Source: Bacteriovorax stolpii
GTDB taxonomy: Bacteria > Bdellovibrionota > Bacteriovoracia > Bacteriovoracales > Bacteriovoracaceae
Assembly: GCA_945862475.1 (NCBI GenBank)
Contig: CAMAYW010000159.1
Span: forward strand, 1 to 6,086
Reading direction: 5' to 3'
Length of the DNA stretch: 6,086 nt
Both the position numbers and the translations under genes were made by a program. The notes under the pieces are model-generated. The model saw nothing but the letters and a program-made list of their open reading frames with translations. It was not told where the DNA came from and did no database searches. Shown here piece by piece: positions 1 through 6,086 of this stretch (the stretch's first letter is position 1; each line of letters opens with the position of its first letter).

Positions 1-1
1 T

Positions 2-1543
2 TCATTAACTTTAACCAATATGCCTTCTGGTTTTAGTTTTAAAAACGGAAGTTTTCCGGGCACTGGTGGAACCTGTGGAGGGACTTGGTCCACGAGCTGC
101 ACGATTGTCGTCGTGTTTAATCCTACGACTGCCACTTCTTATTCTGGTAATTTAAGTTTTAATTATAATGATGGTACAAACACCACCAAATCAGTCTCAG
201 GAACATTGACCGGCATTGGTGTCAACACATCGGATCTTTTTATTTCTCGCTTTGATACAGTCTCCCTTGGAAGCATCTACGTTGGACAAACATCAGATGT
301 TTCATTCACGCTCTTCCACGGAGGAAGCTCAACATCAACACCTATCACGTCGAAAAATTTTTCAACAGGTTCAGAATTCTCAATCATAAATGATACATGC
401 CCAGCTAGTCTCTCTAATGGAGCAAACTGTACTTTTACGGTTCGCTTCACTCCGACAAGCTCTGGAACAAAGATCCCAAATCTTGAGGTCAATTACACTG
501 GGGGAACAGTTAGTAGTGCCATAAGAAAATTAACTGGAACTTCTACTATTCCATCTACACTCACGATTTCTCCAGGAACTTTTGATTTTGGTTTTAAACC
601 AACTGATAGTTATTACGAGCAAACCTTCACAGTCACGCATTCTGGCCAAGTTGCGGCCAATAGTATCTCTCGAAGCATTTCAGGAACTGGCTTTAGTCTA
701 TCAACAAACAACTGTCCAACCTCACTTAATTCTGGAGCAAGTTGTACCATGGTTGTGAGATTCACTCCATCCTCAGCAATTAGTTATTCTGGTCAATTTA
801 GAGTGAGCTATACGAACGGCTACCAGACCAATACGACGACTGTTAATCTTACCGGAACGGGAAGTCCAACAGCTGCCCTCTCGTTTAGTCCATCTAGTTA
901 CGACTTTGGAAAAATTATTCAAACCCAAACTTCAACAAAAACAATTACTGTCGTTCACTCAGGACCGATCGCTGCCACGAGCATGAGTCTAGGTGCACTT
1001 TCTGCTCCTTATTCATTTAAGGGGGGCACCTATCCGGGAACTGGTGGGACTTGTTCTGATAGCTTAAGCTCGGGAAGTTGCACGATGGTGATTGATTTTG
1101 CACCCACTAACACGGGAGTAAAAAATCAAACGTTAAGTTTAAATTACTATAATGGTAACGTGAATCGAACGACGACGGCATCTTTGACAGGTGAGTCCCT
1201 TGCACAAGCGATTATTAGTATTTCTGAAACAAACCCCTATACTTTTGGAACAACGAATCTCTCTGGAAGTATCGATAAGTCTTTTACTCTTTCAAACAGC
1301 GGAAGTGTGAATGGAACTTCCCTCTCTGGAAGTTTTGATATCACTCAATTCTCTTTTAAAGGCGGTTCATTCCCAGGAACAGGTGGAAATTGTACATCCA
1401 CTCTTTCTTCTGGAGGTAACTGCAGTATTGTACTCACTTTTAAACCTACACAAGTGATGACCTATACAGGAACCTTAACTCTCACCTATAATGATGGGCT
1501 CAGAGTTCAAACTGAGTATAAAACGTTAAAGGGAACGGGAAGT
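2..1543 (+). repeat. Tandem protein-coding modules, one partial and four complete Cys-paired Ig-like units
   Basis: Approximate module limits are 2-217 (C-terminal half only), 218-541, 542-862, 863-1195 and 1196-1543. The paired cysteines, counted from the ATG at 20, are C19/C27, C127/C137, C232/C242, C345/C354 and C458/C468. Modules 0, 3 and 4 share a Phe-Lys-Gly/Asn-Gly lead into Pro-Gly-Thr-Gly-Gly before the first Cys. Modules 1 and 2 instead have an Asn-x-Cys-Pro or Asp-Thr-Cys-Pro form. DNA identity between copies is clearly lower than protein similarity, so these are old, diverged duplications. Boundaries were set by eye and may be off by several residues. Confidence 0.8.
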
Positions 1544-1912
1544 GCTACGCTAAACTCCAAATACTATCTGGAACTTTTAGAAGACGGCGTATACAAAACG
1601 GAACGATCACAAACCCTGTTTGAAATTGGGGATATCAATAAAAACAGAACTGAAGATACTCTAGAGTTAAGATCGAAAAAAATACGTCTTTTAGATGAAA
1701 AGTATATTCATCCCATTTTCAGTATTCCAAATCTTACAAGCACTCCCTTCATTGAAGGGTTAGAAAATCTAGTTATTGAAGATAGAAATAAAGATGGTTT
1801 CAAAGAGATTCTTCTCTCAATTCACAGGGAGGATGAGAACTATCTAGAGCTTGAGGGCTATATCATCCGCTCTGGGAAAACGGGTGATGTGATAGAAGCA
1901 TTCTATAGATAA
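2..1912 (+). CDS. Secreted choice-of-anchor-D repeat protein with C-terminal Ca-binding cap (5' partial)
   Basis: The reading frame is open to the left edge. The first ATG, at position 20, lies inside a repeat and is not the start: the six codons before it (SLTLTN) continue the module pattern. The visible 636 codons hold one partial and four complete modules of about 105-115 residues. Each has a Cys pair 7-9 residues apart, followed by a hydrophobic strand and F-x-P, and each ends in a Y-x-x-G ... L-T/K-G-T/E pattern. This is the signature of choice-of-anchor D/ASH-like Ig folds in exported proteins. Counting the ATG at 20 as residue 1, residues 512-630 are non-repetitive and carry two acidic loops, D538-x-N-x-N-x-T-x-D546 and D588-x-N-x-D-G-x-x-E596, like the calcium loops of FG-GAP/VCBS repeats. 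A late R-S-G-K-T-G-D-V-I stretch also fits a propeller blade. The role is probably a surface or secreted adhesive or structural protein; the ligand is unknown. The signal peptide must lie upstream of the window. The stop TAA directly abuts the stop of the convergent gene. Confidence 0.88.
   Translation, partial: SLTLTNMPSGFSFKNGSFPGTGGTCGGTWSTSCTIVVVFNPTTATSYSGNLSFNYNDGTNTTKSVSGTLTGIGVNTSDLFISRFDTVSLGSIYVGQTSDVSFTLFHGGSSTSTPITSKNFSTGSEFSIINDTCPASLSNGANCTFTVRFTPTSSGTKIPNLEVNYTGGTVSSAIRKLTGTSTIPSTLTISPGTFDFGFKPTDSYYEQTFTVTHSGQVAANSISRSISGTGFSLSTNNCPTSLNSGASCTMVVRFTPSSAISYSGQFRVSYTNGYQTNTTTVNLTGTGSPTAALSFSPSSYDFGKIIQTQTSTKTITVVHSGPIAATSMSLGALSAPYSFKGGTYPGTGGTCSDSLSSGSCTMVIDFAPTNTGVKNQTLSLNYYNGNVNRTTTASLTGESLAQAIISISETNPYTFGTTNLSGSIDKSFTLSNSGSVNGTSLSGSFDITQFSFKGGSFPGTGGNCTSTLSSGGNCSIVLTFKPTQVMTYTGTLTLTYNDGLRVQTEYKTLKGTGSATLNSKYYLELLEDGVYKTERSQTLFEIGDINKNRTEDTLELRSKKIRLLDEKYIHPIFSIPNLTSTPFIEGLENLVIEDRNKDGFKEILLSIHREDENYLELEGYIIRSGKTGDVIEAFYR
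1553..1909 (+). other. C-terminal FG-GAP-like calcium-binding domain
   Basis: This stretch of about 119 residues follows the last Ig-like module and loses its Ser/Thr/Gly-rich composition, becoming rich in Lys, Glu, Asp and Leu. Two loops match the DxNxN/DxxxD/E spacing of FG-GAP and VCBS calcium loops, spaced about 50 residues apart and each followed by a hydrophobic strand (T-L-E-L and I-L-L-S). It holds no cysteine. It may be a small propeller fragment or a capping domain that serves as a C-terminal anchor or sorting signal. The calcium-binding reading comes from motif spacing only. Confidence 0.55.
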
Positions 1913-3502
1913 TTAATAAACGTATTCAAGTTCTACACCCACAAGGTGTCTTTTATAATCAAAGTTCGCTTTGTCTTTTGAATTGTTTTGATGATATTCA
2001 AATCTTGAATTTAATTTCCAGTTCTTTTTTAACTGCCTATTCAGTCTCAAACTTGGTGAAAGGAGAGTTTCAAGTCCTCTTGCTTGTCTATCATTCATTG
2101 GATCGGTAACGGTTAGTCCTAACCCCACACTCGGAGTAAACCAGTCCTTATATTTTGGTAATAAAAGGTCTCCTCTTATCGTCATAGCATTCGTATCAAA
2201 GACGTCTGCCTCTACTCTCGTAAAATCTAAACTCGTGTAAAGCATGAACGTCAATGCTTTTAAAGCGAAAAGTTGCTCTCCCACAAAACTCACTGTTTTA
2301 GAGTCTGAGGGACTTAAGTAACTTTGAAATATTCTCAATTTAGCTCTTAGAATAGTTTCACCTTGTGAGAAAAACTTAAATTTCTCTCCACCCATAAAGG
2401 TATAGGAGCGAAAGCTAAACTCTAGTTTTTGTTTTTCATTAACATCTCTTTCAGCCTGCGTGTAATCAAAGTCAAAGAGGTGCGAGGCAGGATTCCCAAA
2501 TAATGTATGCTCGTAAGCCGTTCTGACTGAAGGAGATAAAAGATAGTTATCATTTCGATAAATCTCAGGGACACGGTTAAAGTAGTAAGTATTATTAAAG
2601 CGAAACTCTGGAGCGTAGCTGAAATAATTTTTATGATAAAACGTGTAACGTCCCAAAAACTCTGTTTTAGTAAAAACTGAAGATTGCTTGGATTTTGCAA
2701 TTGTTGTTTCTGTGGGAGAGAAGGTCACGTTCGAGTCTACAGCGACTTCCTGTGCGGCCCGAAGGAAATAAGGAGGAATGAGAGTAGGTCGTCCATTTCT
2801 TAGTTGAAAAAGAACTAATTCATATTTTTTTTGTAGAGAAATTATTTTTTCTTGGGCCTTCGATGCCACAGGAGAATTTGGAGAAAACTCAATTGCCTTT
2901 TGGTACTGAGGAATAATCTCACTCTCAACAACTCTAAAAACATCAGGTTTAGATTCAGCTTCAGAAAGATTCATATCGGCGAGCTGCATTTGAGCGGCTT
3001 GCCTAACTTCTTTTTCCTCTGGATCGGATGTCTTCACCACATCAACAAAAAGAGTCTCTGCATTTTCTTTTTCGCCTAGTTCTTTTGAGATGAAGGCCAT
3101 GTAATAAAGACTCGTCCCCATTTTAAAAGAGCGCTTAAAGGATTCACTAAACCGAACCTTCGCTTCAGGAAGTTTCTCGAGAGCAAAAAGAGTCTGTCCC
3201 AATTCATAATTTAAATCTTTTGGAACATAACCAACACTTAGAGATTTTTTAAATTCTTTTTCGGCCAATTGGAATTCTTGAAGCCTATTGTAAGACATAC
3301 CTTTCCAGTAGTAGACTAGACCTCGAACTTTGGAGTCTTTTTTTAGACGAAGCTCAATACGGTCAAGCTCACTCACGGTCGCCTTGTATTTACCTTCAGA
3401 ATAGAGGCCCACAGCCGTTTTAAAAAGCTCTGGGTCTGCTTTGGAAAAAGAAATAATGAATATATTTAAAGTAAAAAATATCAACAAAGAGCGCTGTCTC
3501 AT
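1913..3502 (-). CDS. Periplasmic TPR domain fused to an outer-membrane beta-barrel
   Basis: The 529-residue product starts with a classical signal peptide: MRQR, a hydrophobic core, then S-K-A before D23 as the likely cleavage site. Residues about 25-165 form four TPR-like helical hairpins (near 25-55, 61-94, 95-128 and 129-162) with typical G-x-x-x-x/A-x-x-x-F spacing, and more helix continues to about 235. From about 252 (V-A-V-D-S-N-V) to the end the sequence switches to alternating aromatic/polar strands with short turns and finishes E-L-E-Y-V-Y. The terminal aromatic residue fits a BAM-recognised barrel. The layout resembles TPR plus DUF560 proteins such as Slam in form and length (about 500 residues), but I cannot assign that family from the sequence alone. 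The gene lies 30 bp after the FecR-domain gene on the same strand, so the two are probably co-transcribed. The SD before the ATG is weak (GGA, 7 nt away). The product may be a structural or export channel; the function is unproven. Confidence 0.85.
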   Translation of the reverse strand: MRQRSLLIFFTLNIFIISFSKADPELFKTAVGLYSEGKYKATVSELDRIELRLKKDSKVRGLVYYWKGMSYNRLQEFQLAEKEFKKSLSVGYVPKDLNYELGQTLFALEKLPEAKVRFSESFKRSFKMGTSLYYMAFISKELGEKENAETLFVDVVKTSDPEEKEVRQAAQMQLADMNLSEAESKPDVFRVVESEIIPQYQKAIEFSPNSPVASKAQEKIISLQKKYELVLFQLRNGRPTLIPPYFLRAAQEVAVDSNVTFSPTETTIAKSKQSSVFTKTEFLGRYTFYHKNYFSYAPEFRFNNTYYFNRVPEIYRNDNYLLSPSVRTAYEHTLFGNPASHLFDFDYTQAERDVNEKQKLEFSFRSYTFMGGEKFKFFSQGETILRAKLRIFQSYLSPSDSKTVSFVGEQLFALKALTFMLYTSLDFTRVEADVFDTNAMTIRGDLLLPKYKDWFTPSVGLGLTVTDPMNDRQARGLETLLSPSLRLNRQLKKNWKLNSRFEYHQNNSKDKANFDYKRHLVGVELEYVY

Positions 3503-3532
3503 AACTATATCCGCGTGAAAATGAATTTAAAA

Positions 3533-4987
3533 TTATTTTATCACACTGATATCCAAACGACCATTGGTCCTTGTATCTTCAATCACTGAATTGGTTTGAT
3601 TCATCCCACCACTCACAGTGTTCGTCACATTTGAACCGAAGGTACTTGAAGTACTAAAGGTTGCAAACTGAGCTGAAGGCGCAGGAGTCTGAACTGGATT
3701 GGGTGACATTGGATTAAATGACACCGTACTCGGGCTTGCAGCCATTTGTTGGAGAGCTGAATTTGTAATAACCGGAATCACCACCGAACTTGGAGTCCTG
3801 GCCGCTGGCTGAGAGGTAGTTGAGTTTTGTGGAGCTTCTGTGGCGACTGAATTTGAAACGACCTCAGTAACGATACTTACGACTTGAGTTAATGAAACAG
3901 CTGCTGGCTGAATCGTTACAGGTGGCTTTTCAATCTGTACAACCTTAGGTTCACTACTTCCAGCTGAAGGGATGACAACCAAAATTTTTCCGTCATTCGT
4001 AATTTCAACATTCGCTGGAGGAACAAAACTTCCATCACTACTTACTGTTCCATTTGAAGAACTAGCGATATATGAATTCGTATTGGGATCAAAAATACTA
4101 TCGCCCGCTGGTGGAATAATAGTGCCTGACTCAAAGTGAACTAAGGAGCCATTGGCCGGTCTTACCTTGTCGCCATCAACAAAACCTTTAGCATCTGCAC
4201 TCATTTCATTTTTTGGGGCCTCAATGGAAGCAACTTCAGTAAATTCAGACTTAATCGTCTCAGAGGTATTACTTACCATCTGACCATTTAATCCTTCAGG
4301 CACAATGGAAACAGGAGAAGATTCTTGTACTGGAGGAGCCTTATTTTCAAAGTTTACGTTAGTTTCGAGTGTCTCTCTTTGCTCAACATTGAGAACTGCC
4401 GGAACAGTTGGTTGAGGCCGATCAACTTCTACCACAGAAAATTCTCCGGGTTGTATCATAACACCGCGGTCAACTATTTCGTCCAACTTAGCTGAAGAAA
4501 GACTCCCTTGCTCAGGTAAGTGATTAAACGCCACCTGTCCCTCAAAAAGGACAGTTGCTGTATTTAATCCATTGGTCGTGATCATAAAATCCGTACCACG
4601 CACACCCATAACTGCATTTTTTGTCTTGATGAAAAGTTTGGATTTATCCTGATCTTTCATTTGAAGATAATCTTTAGAAACCTGTGAACGAATTTTTCCT
4701 TTCACAACATCAATAACACCTGCTTCTTTTTCAGAAAATTTTTCAATTTTTAACTCAGAAGATGGACCTACATTCATTTGGGACTTGTCAGTGAAAATAA
4801 GCTTAGCGAAGCTTTTCTCGCCAGTTTTAACAACCGCACCTTCTTCAACCCAGTCGTCTACTTTTAATGATGTCGTTTTACCAATTGAAAGAACTTCAAC
4901 TTTCCCCCTCATCATTTTAACAACGGCGACTTTAGTCGAAGCATAAGAGAAAGAAGAAACGAGCAACCCAAGAAGAATCAATTTCAT
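3533..4987 (-). CDS. Secreted FecR-domain protein with long disordered Pro/Ser/Thr/Val-rich tail
   Basis: The 484-residue product begins with a signal peptide (hydrophobic 2-14, S-Y-A before S17). Residues about 44-155 form a FecR domain: V-E-E-G-A-V-V-K-T-G, an F-T-D-K-S-Q-M-N-V-G-P-S-S-E-L strand pair, V-V-K-G-K-I-R, the hallmark V-M-G-V-R-G-T-D-F (126-134), and L-F-E-G-Q-V. In the classical iron-siderophore regulator FecR this domain sits behind an inner-membrane helix and a cytoplasmic anti-sigma part. Neither is present here, so this is the stand-alone secreted form and not a sigma regulator. Residues about 190-470 are low complexity and probably disordered, except for a repeat block at 271-345. 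There are no cysteines. The start is supported by AAAGGA 7 nt upstream on the minus strand (4995-5000) and by the signal peptide. It is the first gene of a probable two-gene operon with the TPR-barrel gene. The role is likely as an envelope scaffold or a cargo/partner of that barrel; this is inference. Confidence 0.9.
   Translation of the reverse strand: MKLILLGLLVSSFSYASTKVAVVKMMRGKVEVLSIGKTTSLKVDDWVEEGAVVKTGEKSFAKLIFTDKSQMNVGPSSELKIEKFSEKEAGVIDVVKGKIRSQVSKDYLQMKDQDKSKLFIKTKNAVMGVRGTDFMITTNGLNTATVLFEGQVAFNHLPEQGSLSSAKLDEIVDRGVMIQPGEFSVVEVDRPQPTVPAVLNVEQRETLETNVNFENKAPPVQESSPVSIVPEGLNGQMVSNTSETIKSEFTEVASIEAPKNEMSADAKGFVDGDKVRPANGSLVHFESGTIIPPAGDSIFDPNTNSYIASSSNGTVSSDGSFVPPANVEITNDGKILVVIPSAGSSEPKVVQIEKPPVTIQPAAVSLTQVVSIVTEVVSNSVATEAPQNSTTSQPAARTPSSVVIPVITNSALQQMAASPSTVSFNPMSPNPVQTPAPSAQFATFSTSSTFGSNVTNTVSGGMNQTNSVIEDTRTNGRLDISVIK
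3953..4177 (-). repeat. Short 14-16 residue repeats inside the FecR-protein tail
   Basis: Residues about 271-345 of the FecR-domain protein can be laid out as five short units starting at D271-G, S287-G, T303-N, D318-G and D332-G, so the spacing is 16, 16, 15 and 14. Three units share a G-x-x-V/I-x-P-A core: DGDKVRPAN, SGTIIPPAG and DGSFVPPAN. The other two are degenerate. The pattern suggests short beta-strand repeats within an otherwise disordered tail. It was found by eye, and the two weaker units could be chance. Confidence 0.5.
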
Positions 4988-5015
4988 TTAATTATCCTTT
5001 CGATAACACCTCTCC

Positions 5016-5021
5016 ATTATA
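5016..5021 (-). promoter_or_regulatory. Probable -10 box for the fecR-domain/TPR operon
   Basis: On the minus strand this reads TATAAT, a perfect sigma-70-type -10. A start site about 7 nt downstream gives a leader of roughly 20 nt that contains the AAAGGA ribosome site at 4995-5000, which is a sensible geometry. No good -35 lies 16-18 bp upstream (TGGAGG at 5039-5044 is poor), and no extended TGn is present. The promoter may therefore need an activator. Confidence 0.5.
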
Positions 5022-5046
5022 CGATACCTGCTCAATTCCCTCCATA

Positions 5047-5072
5047 TCTCATGAGAGAAGAAAATTTTTCTC
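5047..5072. promoter_or_regulatory. Two adjoining palindromes in the divergent intergenic region, possible operator
   Basis: TCTCATGAGA (5047-5056) is a perfect 10-bp palindrome. It runs into GAGAAGAAAATTTTTCTC (5055-5072), an 18-bp palindrome with a single mismatched pair (G-T). They share GA at 5055-5056, and both carry TCTC/GAGA arms. The block sits just upstream of the -35 position of the FecR operon and upstream of any promoter for the lipoprotein gene. This is where a regulator of both could bind. The A/T-rich core also makes chance symmetry possible. Confidence 0.35.
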
Positions 5073-5104
5073 AAATACCCGACAACTAACATACAGCTTA
5101 ATTA

Positions 5105-5135
5105 TTGTTAATCACCTAAAGCGCATTATTTAAAT
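5105..5135 (+). promoter_or_regulatory. Weak promoter candidate for the lipoprotein gene
   Basis: TTGTTA (5105-5110) is a four-of-six -35 match. It is followed by an A/T-rich stretch, TATTTAAAT (5127-5135), that could hold a poor -10 at 16 or 19 bp spacing. An alternative pair is CCGACA (5079-5084) with TATTGT (5103-5108), 18 bp apart. Neither is convincing. The gene must be read from somewhere in 5073-5145, because the fecR-domain gene on the left points away. Confidence 0.25.
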
Positions 5136-5168
5136 TCCGAAAAAACAATGAGGGAATACCGGATTAAT

Positions 5169-5172
5169 GGAG
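5169..5172 (+). promoter_or_regulatory. GGAG ribosome binding site that selects a GTG start
   Basis: GGAG lies 5 nt before GTG at 5178. An in-frame ATG at 5148 would add ten residues (MREYRINGVH) but has no SD (GAAAAAAC precedes it). The GTG start gives a compact 16-residue lipoprotein signal beginning MKLNF, so it is preferred. The ATG start would still give a workable signal peptide. Confidence 0.6.
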
Positions 5173-5177
5173 TTCAC

Positions 5178-6086
5178 GTGAAGTTAAATTTCTTGATCAT
5201 TTTATCGCTTTTTTTAATCTCCGCATGTGGTGGAGGGAAAAGTAGTGTGAAGCTTGAAGTAACTCGAAGTTTCGCATCTGGAAACTCTACGTTTGACGGT
5301 GGACTTTTTATTCAAGGTAAAAATACAACAAATGGCGAAGAATTTTCTGTTGCTTTAACAACTGAGTCATCAATCTCATTAACCCTAAATTATGGTAAGT
5401 GGGATATTAGCGCAGTGGGGTGGGATAATGACCCAGATCTTTTTGAAGGTGATGTTCTTTGTGGATCAACTAGCATTGATTTTAAATCAGCTGAAGCCTC
5501 GGCACCCATCAGTGTCTCAAGCGGAAATTGCAAAAATCCTAAACTATTAAAGGTCCTAACTTGTGGAGCGCTTTTTGATCCCTCAAACCCATCTCAGCTT
5601 ATTTCATCAAATAATTTAACTGACTCATTTTGCTTAGATAGTAACTATCATCCTACCTATTTTGAAAACAGGGCCCAGTCAATCAAGATCTCTCTATTAA
5701 GTAGACTTCCAGGTCAAGCACCAACTGCGTCACTTATAAGTGGTTGCCTCAATCCCTCACAAACTGCGGGATTACCTTTTGTTACCAACAAAAAAATGAC
5801 CGAAGATACTCCCTTCGTGATTTCTTATTACGGTGACATGAATTGCTCTGACCTTCAAGGGAAGTATGATTTTAAAGTTGGAACTAAAAGTTATGCTATT
5901 AGCACCCATGACTTTGAAGCCGTCCTAAAAGAAAATAATACGACACTCTCTATTGCTCTTGCTTCCCCTCTTTCAAAAAAAGGAAGAACACCATTTACCA
6001 CAGAAATTCCAAAATTTAATTGCAATACTGCAGACAAAAAATGTGTTGAATTACCACCCTTACCAAGTGTGGCGAGCTACATAGTA
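5178..6086 (+). CDS. Cys-rich outer-membrane-type lipoprotein (3' partial)
   Basis: The frame is open for 303 codons to the right edge. It begins with a lipoprotein signal: MKLNF, a hydrophobic core, then L-I-S-A before C17 (lipobox I-S-A-C), followed by Gly-Gly-Gly with no Asp at +2, which in E. coli rules would favour the outer membrane. The mature part has eight further cysteines (95, 118, 129, 152, 190, 223, 282, 289), an even number that suits disulfides in the periplasm or at the surface. Residues about 56-118 carry G-K-W-D-I ... G-W-D ... L-C-G and end at C118, a pattern I associate with lipoproteins of Bdellovibrionota. That is from memory, not a search. I do not recognise a characterised family, and the function is unknown. 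The gene is divergent from the FecR operon and may share its control region. The C-terminus and possible additional domains lie beyond the window. Confidence 0.82.
   Translation, partial: MKLNFLIILSLFLISACGGGKSSVKLEVTRSFASGNSTFDGGLFIQGKNTTNGEEFSVALTTESSISLTLNYGKWDISAVGWDNDPDLFEGDVLCGSTSIDFKSAEASAPISVSSGNCKNPKLLKVLTCGALFDPSNPSQLISSNNLTDSFCLDSNYHPTYFENRAQSIKISLLSRLPGQAPTASLISGCLNPSQTAGLPFVTNKKMTEDTPFVISYYGDMNCSDLQGKYDFKVGTKSYAISTHDFEAVLKENNTTLSIALASPLSKKGRTPFTTEIPKFNCNTADKKCVELPPLPSVASYIV

Noticed and set aside
20..22. ATG at 20 as the start of the repeat protein
   Set aside because: The frame continues upstream to the window edge with module-like sequence, and there is no signal peptide or ribosome site here.
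277..492. Minus-strand 71-codon frame
   Set aside because: It lies wholly antisense to an Ig-like module of a well-supported gene and shows no signal, motif or ribosome site of its own.
1892..1906. ATAGAA-gca-TTCTAT hairpin as a terminator
   Set aside because: The stem is six A/T-rich pairs inside coding sequence with no following T-run, so it is too weak for an intrinsic terminator.
2422..2700. Minus-strand 92-codon frame with a hydrophobic look
   Set aside because: It is a shadow in another frame of the barrel region of the TPR gene. The alternating-strand protein in the main frame is clearly the real one.
2852..3079. Plus-strand 75-codon frame
   Set aside because: It is antisense to the TPR region, and its Phe/Arg/Leu-rich sequence fits a random antisense translation.
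3533..4987. FecR-domain protein as a sigma-factor regulator of iron uptake
   Set aside because: It has a cleavable signal peptide, no cytoplasmic anti-sigma domain and no membrane helix after the signal, and no ECF sigma or TonB receptor gene is nearby.

Overview
The window looks like an AT-rich chromosomal segment from a Gram-negative, outer-membrane-bearing bacterium. My best guess is a predatory or predator-related lineage of the Bdellovibrionota (Bacteriovorax/Bdellovibrio type). That guess rests on style: repeat-rich secreted proteins of the choice-of-anchor D type, a secreted FecR-domain protein with a long disordered tail, a TPR-plus-beta-barrel protein, and a Cys-rich lipoprotein with a G-x-W ... 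G-W-D motif. There is no rRNA or marker gene to prove it. I saw no mobile element, tRNA, rRNA or CRISPR array.

Layout. (1) 2-1912, + strand: the 3' part of a secreted protein built from about 110-residue Cys-paired Ig-like modules (one partial and four complete), capped by a domain with two Ca-binding FG-GAP-like loops. Its true start is left of the window. (2) 1913-3502, - strand: a TPR-containing outer-membrane protein whose stop codon directly abuts the stop of the first gene. (3) 3533-4987, - strand: a secreted FecR-domain protein, 30 bp upstream of the TPR gene and almost certainly in the same operon. (4) 4988-5177: a divergent intergenic region with a perfect TATAAT for the FecR operon and two adjoining palindromes. 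(5) 5178-6086, + strand: a Cys-rich lipoprotein that runs off the right edge and begins at GTG.

How the parts may work together. All four proteins carry or imply an export signal, so the region is devoted to the cell envelope. The FecR protein and the TPR/barrel protein are probably co-transcribed. Their architecture (a soluble secreted partner with a folded N-terminal domain and a long disordered tail, plus a periplasmic TPR domain fused to an outer-membrane barrel) suggests a two-component envelope module, possibly one that exports or anchors a partner. The divergent lipoprotein could be co-regulated through the shared intergenic region. These functional links are inference. No enzyme, DNA-defence or regulatory gene is visible, and I do not see a clear-cut novel system; the FecR/TPR-barrel pair is the best candidate for follow-up.
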